Positions 57,393-64,000 of a stretch of 64,000 nt of DNA are shown here, in pieces. The position numbers and the translations under genes were made by a program. The stretch lies in NCBI RefSeq assembly GCF_932294415.1, contig NC_065543.1:29779530-29843529 (forward strand), in the 5' to 3' direction. The stretch's first letter is position 1, and each line of letters opens with the position of its first letter. The DNA is from Quercus robur. Its lineage: Eukaryota; Streptophyta; Magnoliopsida; Fagales; Fagaceae. The notes below the pieces were generated by a model. The model was not told the DNA's origin, made no database searches, and saw only the letters and a program-made list of their open reading frames with translations.

Positions 57393-57527
57393 ACTAGCAT
57401 TTAGTAACAAGTAACTCTCCCTTCACCTGTTTATGCTTCTCAATTATTTAAGATACGTTTGGTACATTGAATGTAGATTACATTAAGAATAGTAATTTTT
57501 ATTACTAGGAAAAGAAGACATTATAAT

Positions 57528-57686
57528 TTTTTTTTAGAGAGTTTCAACCTATGGCATCCGCTCCTAATAATGGCTCTTTATCATCAGACCAAGATACCAA
57601 TTAGTTTTTGGTGTATGCATGGATTGAACCCCAAATCTCTTATACAACAATCAGAAACTTTACCAGTTGAGTTAACTAGAACCTAC
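57528..57686 (-). mobile_element. tRNA-derived SINE, minus strand
   Basis: 159 bp flanked by a perfect 13-bp duplication AAGACATTATAAT (57515–57527, 57687–57699). Minus strand: the head TTCTAGTTAACTCAACTGGT carries an A-box-like element and GGGGTTCAATCC a B-box. It ends with an A-run (poly-T on plus at the left edge). It is missing from unit 1, so it arrived after the duplication. Confidence 0.85.
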
Positions 57687-57699
57687 AAGACATTATAAT

Positions 57700-58270
57700 T
57701 GAATAACTATTATTATCCATAAATTTGGTTGTTACATATAGAAAGCTAGTAAAATATGATGTAAAAGGAAAATTTATATTTTGGAAATATATTAATTTTA
57801 AAACCTATTATATGCACTAGGGAATAATTATTACATCAATAGCTCTTTATCATCAGACCAAATAACTATTATTATCCATAAATTTGGTTGTTACATATAG
57901 AAAACTAGTAAAATATGATGTATAAGGAAAATTTATATTTTGGAAATATATTAATTTTAAAACCTATTATATGCACTAGGGAATAACTATTACATTAATA
58001 GCTCTTTATCATCAGATCAAGACACTAATTAGTTTTTGGTGTAGGCGTGTATTGAACTCCAGATCTTTTATACAACAATCAGAAATTTTACTAGTTGAGC
58101 TAATTAGAACCCACAAGACATTGTAATTGAATAACTATTATTATCCATAAGTTTGGTTGTTACATATAGAAAGCTAGTAAAATATGATGTATAAGGAAAA
58201 TTTATATTTTGAAAATATATTAATTTTAAAACTTATTATGTGCACTAGGGAATAACTATTACATCAATTT
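57700..58270. repeat. Local triplication including SINE pieces
   Basis: A ~140-bp segment starting GAATAACTATTATTATCCAT occurs near 57700, 57861 and 58130. Between the copies lie SINE fragments (TAGCTCTTTATCATCAGA at 57840 and a longer one 57999–58111). This is consistent with unequal exchange involving the SINE. Confidence 0.8.
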
Positions 58271-58840
58271 TAAAGATGAATAACTATTCTTTAATTTAAA
58301 GAATAATTATTCCTATGTAATAACTAATCCATGTGATAAAGTTGCAACCAAATTACCAAATTACTATTACATGTGGATAACTATTCCATTACTTGAATTA
58401 TTATAGCATACCAAACATACCCTTAATTGTTAAATAATAGGTGTTTCTATGATCATATTCATATAGAATTCTCGACATGTAAAAATTTGTGTAGTGACAA
58501 AAAAAAGAAAAGATGGAATTCATGAGTCATAGGTTGTTTACATGATTTATCCTTATGGCTACATCTACGGAATAAGAACATAAAAACAATAATAATAATA
58601 ATAAATTAATAAATAATAAAAAATCATTTTCATTTGAAATTGTATGGTTCAGATTAGATATTACAAATCTAATGTTATTCGAACTTTTTATCCTACACTA
58701 CAATGAAATTCACATTTGGTATGGGAATTAGATACAAAAGTCAGTGCCAAATTAAATTGCATATTGATTGGTTCAATCTTATTGGTATTCTATAACAATC
58801 AATCCATTGATTTTCTCAGACAATTAATATCTTAATTTCG

Positions 58841-59596
58841 TTTTCAATGACAATGAAAGTGAATTATATTTTCAGCACACCAATTAGTCTCCCTTTAGTT
58901 TTTTTTTAAAGAGAAAAGAAAAAGAAAAAACTCAAAAAGCAATGAATATCTTCTCACTAACACAAAAGAAGAAAGAAAGAATAGAACATACACATGCAGC
59001 CATAAGTCCATAACCCATATACAACAACCCATGAGCAAAAAAGCGAATCCAAGAAGAAAGAGGATACAGCTCTTTACAAATTACAACCCCTGAAAAAGGC
59101 TCCAAACAAGTACAGTCTGAGACACACCCACCTCCAACCAAAATGCCCCTTCTACACTTTATGTAACCAGTAGTCCCATAGAGTCATAGAGAATAGAGCC
59201 ATACACCACCTTACAAAGTCCTATATCAAATACCACAACTCACTCCCCTCCTCTCCCCAGTACCCAAATCCAAACGCAACTCGAAACAAAAAGGGAAAAA
59301 ACAAAGCAAAATAAAAAGCAAAAACTCTGTTGTGTGCGCTTTGGGGAGTGTAAGTGCAAGCTTGTTCGCAACTCTCAAAGCTGAAAAAACTATTGCTGTA
59401 TTCTGCTTATTACCCACTACCCCAAAAACCAAAACACATGCTCTCCCATTTCCCCAACTCTTTTTATCATCACCACCACCACCACTTCCATCTTCTTGTT
59501 CTTCCTAAACTCTCATCCAATCTTTTTCAACTTGGTCTTCTTCCTCACAGCTCAGAAAGCTTTTCTTGAATTGGGTAATACAACAAGTTAGCAAAG
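58841..59596 (+). promoter_or_regulatory. Promoter/5' leader region of the PIN gene
   Basis: Pyrimidine-rich leader sequence precedes the start codon. No TATA box is clear. A 43-codon upstream frame lies at 59438–59569 (see separate entry). Confidence 0.45.
59438..59569 (+). other. Possible upstream ORF in the PIN leader
   Basis: ATG at 59438 opens a 43-codon frame ending 27 bp before the PIN start. It encodes a His-rich run (FYHHHHHHFH) from a (CAC)n tract. If included in the mRNA it could lower PIN translation. The transcript start is unknown. Confidence 0.35.
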
Positions 59597-62500
59597 ATGA
59601 TTAGTTTATTAGATTTCTACCATGTTATGACTGCAATGGTACCACTATACGTGGCCATGATCTTAGCCTATGGTTCAGTGAAATGGTGGAAGATCTTCAC
59701 CCCTGACCAGTGTTCTGGTATCAACCGGTTTGTGGCTCTCTTCGCAGTCCCTCTCCTTTCATTCCACTTCATCTCCTCCAATGATCCATACACCATGAAC
59801 TTCAGGTTCATTGCTGCTGATACCCTCCAAAAGGTCATAGTTTTAGCTGTTCTTGCCGTTTGGACTAAGGTGAGCAAGAGGGGTTGTTTGGACTGGACAA
59901 TAACTCTATTCTCACTCTCAACTCTCCCAAACACCTTGGTCATGGGCATTCCTTTGCTTAAGGGAATGTATGGCGACTTTTCTGGGAGTTTGATGGTCCA
60001 AATTGTGGTCCTTCAGTGCATTATTTGGTACACCTTAATGCTCTTCTTGTTTGAATACAGAGGTGCCAGAATGCTTATTTCTGAGCAATTTCCAGACACT
60101 GCGGGCTCCATTGTCTCAATCCATGTTGACTCTGACATCATGTCATTAGATGGGAGGCAGCCTCTAGAAACTGAAGCTGAAATTAAAGAAGATGGCAAGC
60201 TTCATGTGACTGTGAGAAAATCCAATGCTTCAAGATCAGATATTTTCTCTAGGAGGTCGCAAGGATTGTCATCAACAACTCCTAGACCCTCCAACTTAAC
60301 CAATGCAGAGATATACTCCTTGCAATCTTCAAGGAACCCAACTCCAAGAGGGTCTAGTTTCAATCACACGGACTTTTATTCAATGATGGCTGGTGCTGGA
60401 GCTGGTGGGAGGAACTCAAACTTTGGTGCCTCTGATGTTTATGGTCTCTCAGCTTCAAGAGGGCCAACACCAAGGCCTTCCAATTATGAAGAAGATGGTG
60501 GAGTCAGTGGCAAGCCCAGGTATCATTACCATGGTGCAGGGCCTGGAGGGGCTGGCCATTACCCAGCACCAAATCCAGGAATGTTTTCACCAACAGGATC
60601 CAAAAATGTTGCTGCTAATGCTAATGCTAATGCTAATGTCAATGCCAATGTAAATGTAAAAAAGCCTAATGGCCAGCCTCAGCAGAAGCCAGCTGAGGAT
60701 GGTGGTAGGGACCTTCATATGTTTGTTTGGAGTTCAAGTGCTTCTCCTGTTTCAGATGTCTTTGGAGGACATGAATATGCAAACAACGATCAGAAAGAAG
60801 TCAGATTGGCCGTTTCTCCAGGAAAAGGTCAATAAGATTATTGTTATTACTTAATTTTTGTTTCATTTTTAGTGTGTGTTGTTTTATTTTTGTTTCCTAT
60901 AGTCTTCTAATTGCGATTTTATTGGTTTGTGGATTATTAGTGGAAGGTCAGAGAGAGAATCAAGAGTACTTAGAAAGGGATGATTTCAGCTTTGGGAACA
61001 GAGGGTTAGATGGAGAGATGAACAACCATGAAGCTGAGAAAGTGGGAGATGGCAAACCAAAAACCATGCCTCCAACAAGTGTCATGACTAGGCTTATACT
61101 CATCATGGTTTGGAGAAAGCTAATTCGAAACCCCAACACCTACTCAAGTTTAATAGGCCTCACTTGGTCCCTAGTCTCATTCAGGTAGTCTAAAATCATC
61201 CATATTTTAGAATTTCCCTGTGAATAGATGTATTTTGGCTCAATTTTTATTTTTTAATATTGATTAAGTTTTCCTTGTGGGGTTTCTTTTCTTGTAGGTG
61301 GAACCTTGAAATGCCTGCCATCATAGCAAAGTCCATTGCCATACTGTCAGATGCGGGGCTTGGCATGGCCATGTTCAGTCTTGGTTAGTATCAACACCCT
61401 TCTTGTAATACCGATATACAAGTGTCGTTCAGACAAAATTCTCTCCTTACACTTTCTTTACTATAAATGATTCTGTGTCTATCCCATTTTGATTATTAAA
61501 ATTATTTATTAAGGGAAAGCAAGCAAAACTAGCAAAAAAGCAAAGAAAAGAAAACAGTGTATGGTTATGATAATGTCTCGGTTTCTTTATGATTCTGACT
61601 ATATATTTGGTACACTTTTTGCCATGCTTGTGTTGGGGTTTGATATAATGGGTTTGTGGGTGATGGGGTAGTACTAGTAGCATTGGGTGGTGGTGATGAT
61701 GATGAAAGGTCTTTCAAAAGAATGACTGACTGACACAGTAAGGGATGTGATGGTAGTGATGGATATGCATGCCTGATGCTTTGCTTTTGATGTGAATGAC
61801 AGGTCTGTTCATGGCTTTGCAACCGAGGATCATAGCATGTGGAAATTCCATAGCAACTTTTGCTATGGCCGTGAGATTCCTTACAGGTCCAGCTGTCATG
61901 GCAGCCGCTTCCATTGCTGTTGGCCTTAAGGGCGTTCTCTTACACGTTGCCATTGTCCAGGTCACCCCTTTCTTTCTCTCTTTTGCTCTCAAAATTCTCT
62001 CTCTCTTTTCTTTTTTGCCTCCTCCTGACACAACCAATCCTACTTTTCTCTGCATAAAAGCTCCAAAAACTGCACATTAAAGAAACAATACGTTGCTATG
62101 AGCTATACCCAGATAAGATTTTTTATTATTTTTCCAATAAAATTTTTATTTTAATATGATATTAAAATAAGATCATTGCCAATTTTCCATCTAGGTTCTT
62201 CAGCAAATAGTGTATTACTTTTAGTCTTTTACTGTTAAATAAAAAATAAAAAATAAAAAAAAACTTTTCTGGAGGTAGTAAAAGTTGAGCTGGAAAGAGC
62301 AATGCCATAAAGCAATTGTGTTCTATAAGAAACTATAATTAGTCTTACACCATGAGTAAGGACTTGTTTGGTGGTGTTATTAATGAACAACAAACATGCA
62401 TCTGTACCATTATTAACATGTTTTTTTGCCCCTCACGTGCCTTGGATTGGCAAACAAAATAACAGGCAGCTCTCCCACAAGGAATTGTCCCCTTTGTCTT

Positions 62501-62702
62501 TGCCAAGGAGTACAATGTACATCCTGATATTCTCAGCACAGCGTGAGTACATCATTTCCTAACTCAATTACCATCTTTTACTCTGCAAATTTTTCTTTTC
62601 CTTTTGTGTGTACTGATAAATTTCTTAATTTGCAGTGTTATATTTGGGATGCTAGTTGCATTGCCCATAACGCTTGTGTACTACATTTTGTTGGGGATAT
62701 GA
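59597..62702 (+). CDS. PIN1: PIN auxin efflux carrier, PIN1/SoPIN1 type (canonical long loop)
   Basis: Six exons: 59597–60827, 60941–61184, 61298–61383, 61803–61960, 62466–62542 and 62636–62702. All introns are GT–AG and the product is 620 aa. PIN proteins export auxin across the plasma membrane, and their polar placement sets auxin flow in development. An N-terminal membrane bundle (about 7–155, [34 protein letters not shown]) and a C-terminal one (from ~470, with [20 protein letters not shown]) surround a ~310-residue cytosolic loop. The loop carries three TPRXS phosphorylation motifs (228–232, 249–253, 291–295), targets of PINOID/D6PK-type kinases. [18 protein letters not shown] is a canonical-PIN block. 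The N-terminus ([13 protein letters not shown]) favours the PIN1 clade. The [10 protein letters not shown] loop and [10 protein letters not shown] favour its sister SoPIN1. A (NA)n/(NV)n run at 341–354 is unusual. Confidence 0.95.
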
Positions 62703-63044
62703 ATTTGTGGAAATCATCAAAGAATGTGGCATTTCAAGCAAAGCTCAAGCCAGGCCAATAGTGCTTTGAAAAGTCGGACGTTGAAATCAAAAGGCATATG
62801 ATGAGAAATAGGATCGGAGAATGAATCTTTTCTTTTGAATGGTCTTTGCTAGTAAAATTGTAAAATCATGTTTGTAGTCAATTTATATATAAGAAAAAAA
62901 ATGTTTCTCTAGTTTTATTATAAACCAGAATTTCCTTGAATTCTATTCCTAGAATATATGCTCTAACAAAAGCAATAGAAACAAAGGAAGAAAAGGTAAA
63001 GGAAAAGGAAAGGGTAAAAAAGAAGTGGCTGATGTGATGATGCC
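62703..63044. other. 3' flank of the PIN gene
   Basis: Presumed 3' UTR to about 62900, then A-rich intergenic DNA. Confidence 0.5.
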
Positions 63045-63400
63045 CGTGCATTATACTCTTTAAGTTCTATTTGAATGCTAGAGGTTTCAATCAAGTTTTC
63101 TTTTCTTTTTAGGATTCTATTTGTTACCATCTCATGAGACATGAAAACCTGGACCTGATCATGGTTTTGGGTTCGACTGTTAAAGTAAGTTTAGTCAAAT
63201 ATTCTTCTCAAAAAAAAAAAAAAAAAAAAAAAAAAGGTTTATCATTTCTTTTTTACGACTTCTTACAAATGAAAAAATGGACACTTGATTGAGCGGCATT
63301 TCACAATTGAAGGCTTTTATTTTTTGGTGGGTGAATAAATCAAGGCTTCCCTATTGATTTTACCTTTGGTGTCAAATAATAAGAATAAATTCAAGACCTC
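63045..63400. repeat. Right arm of a long-distance inverted repeat
   Basis: Inverted match to 48430–48735. It contains a poly-A insertion at 63208–63236 that the other arm lacks. Confidence 0.8.
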
Positions 63401-64000
63401 ACCTTTGGTAATATCTATTGCAAGAAATACCTTCGATTTAGAAATTTTAATTAATTTTACTTTGGTTAAAAATAATTTTTCATTTACTTAACTTAGTAAT
63501 TTTGAGAAATAAAAGTTGAGAGAAATATTGATTTTTGTGTTACCAAATTATATAAATGACATAGTTACTTAGTTAGCAATGTATGGGACTAAATATGTAT
63601 GGTATAAATACATGTGTGTTTCATTAGGCTCAAGATTGGGAAAAAAATGACATAGAAAATAGAAATAAAAATACCATAAATAAACATACATATGGGTATA
63701 TTATGCATTTGAAGAAAAGGTTCGGAACATATGATAAAGTATTTAATTTATTATATTTCAATTTAATAGCATACTTATATTATCCTATTATGTTTTATAA
63801 GATGTTATAAATATTCAACTAATTAAGGATTTAATAAATTGAGAATATAATTTTTTTTTTTCAAATTTTAGATGTATTTTTAAGGAAAATATATAACAAG
63901 TGAATGAAGGAAATGATGTTTAATATATTCTTTCATGCACTTGGCAAAAAAAAAAAGAGTATTTACTGTCCCATGTAATTATAATTTCAAATGATTTTAT
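63401..64000. other. AT-rich intergenic DNA
   Basis: No gene or element structure seen. Confidence 0.55.

Larger units (their letters stand above)
55788..58840. repeat. 1.5-kb tandem segmental duplication
   Basis: Unit 1 (55788–57303) and unit 2 (57304–58840) both start TCCCTTGCGTTA...ACTAGCATTTAG and end AATTAATATCTTAATTTCGTTTT. They align in order throughout. Unit 1 alone has the 56006–56628 insertion. Unit 2 alone has the SINE at 57528–57686 and a local triplication at 57700–58270. Confidence 0.88.

Noticed and set aside
57610..57686. tRNA gene
   Set aside because: A- and B-box-like segments are present but no cloverleaf, and the unit is a SINE with a target duplication and A-tail.

Overview
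This is a nuclear plant DNA window. It is AT-rich, carries genes with GT–AG introns, and is dominated by nested LTR retrotransposons and small DNA transposons. The two host genes encode proteins typical of woody core eudicots. Several repeats resemble sequences I remember from Fagaceae (oak/chestnut), but that family guess rests on memory only.

Layout. 1–4.0 kb: decayed repeats, including part of an LTR and a cluster of inverted repeats. 4.0–21.3 kb: a minus-strand Copia element (Copia-1). Its 3' LTR is split by a 10.6-kb plus-strand Ty3/gypsy Tat-type element (Gypsy-1, 4368–14931), and its pol is split by a 1.4-kb solo LTR (16484–17908, perfect 5-bp target duplication). 22.8–31.7 kb: a second minus-strand Copia complex. 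Copia-2 has very short LTRs and surrounds a SIRE-like Copia-3, which contains a related solo LTR. 34.8–38.9 kb: a young non-autonomous LTR element (LARD-1) with ~97% identical LTRs and a perfect target duplication. It sits inside a MITE and has no gag-pol. It carries twelve ~81-bp tandem repeats and a plus-strand (antisense) transcription-unit-like block.

Host genes. 40785–43462 (+) is a three-exon, 190-aa C2-DOMAIN ABA-RELATED (CAR)-type protein. 59597–62702 (+) is a six-exon, 620-aa long-loop PIN auxin efflux carrier of the PIN1/SoPIN1 group. The 16 kb between them holds no convincing gene. It holds dated-looking mobile DNA: an hAT-type element (8-bp duplication) containing a Tourist-like MITE (TTA), another Tourist-like MITE (TAA), a MULE-like element (10-bp duplication), a tRNA-derived SINE (13-bp duplication), and a 1.5-kb tandem segmental duplication whose two halves acquired different insertions.

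The most interesting signals are these. (i) An antisense gene relic in Gypsy-1 has its own TATA box and a canonical leader intron, and LARD-1 has an antisense TATA-to-polyA block in the same relative place; the two also share a primer-binding-site type. (ii) Inverted internal fragments occur in two retroelements. (iii) A 350-bp inverted repeat has arms 14.5 kb apart on either side of the PIN gene. I found no tRNA, rRNA or CRISPR.
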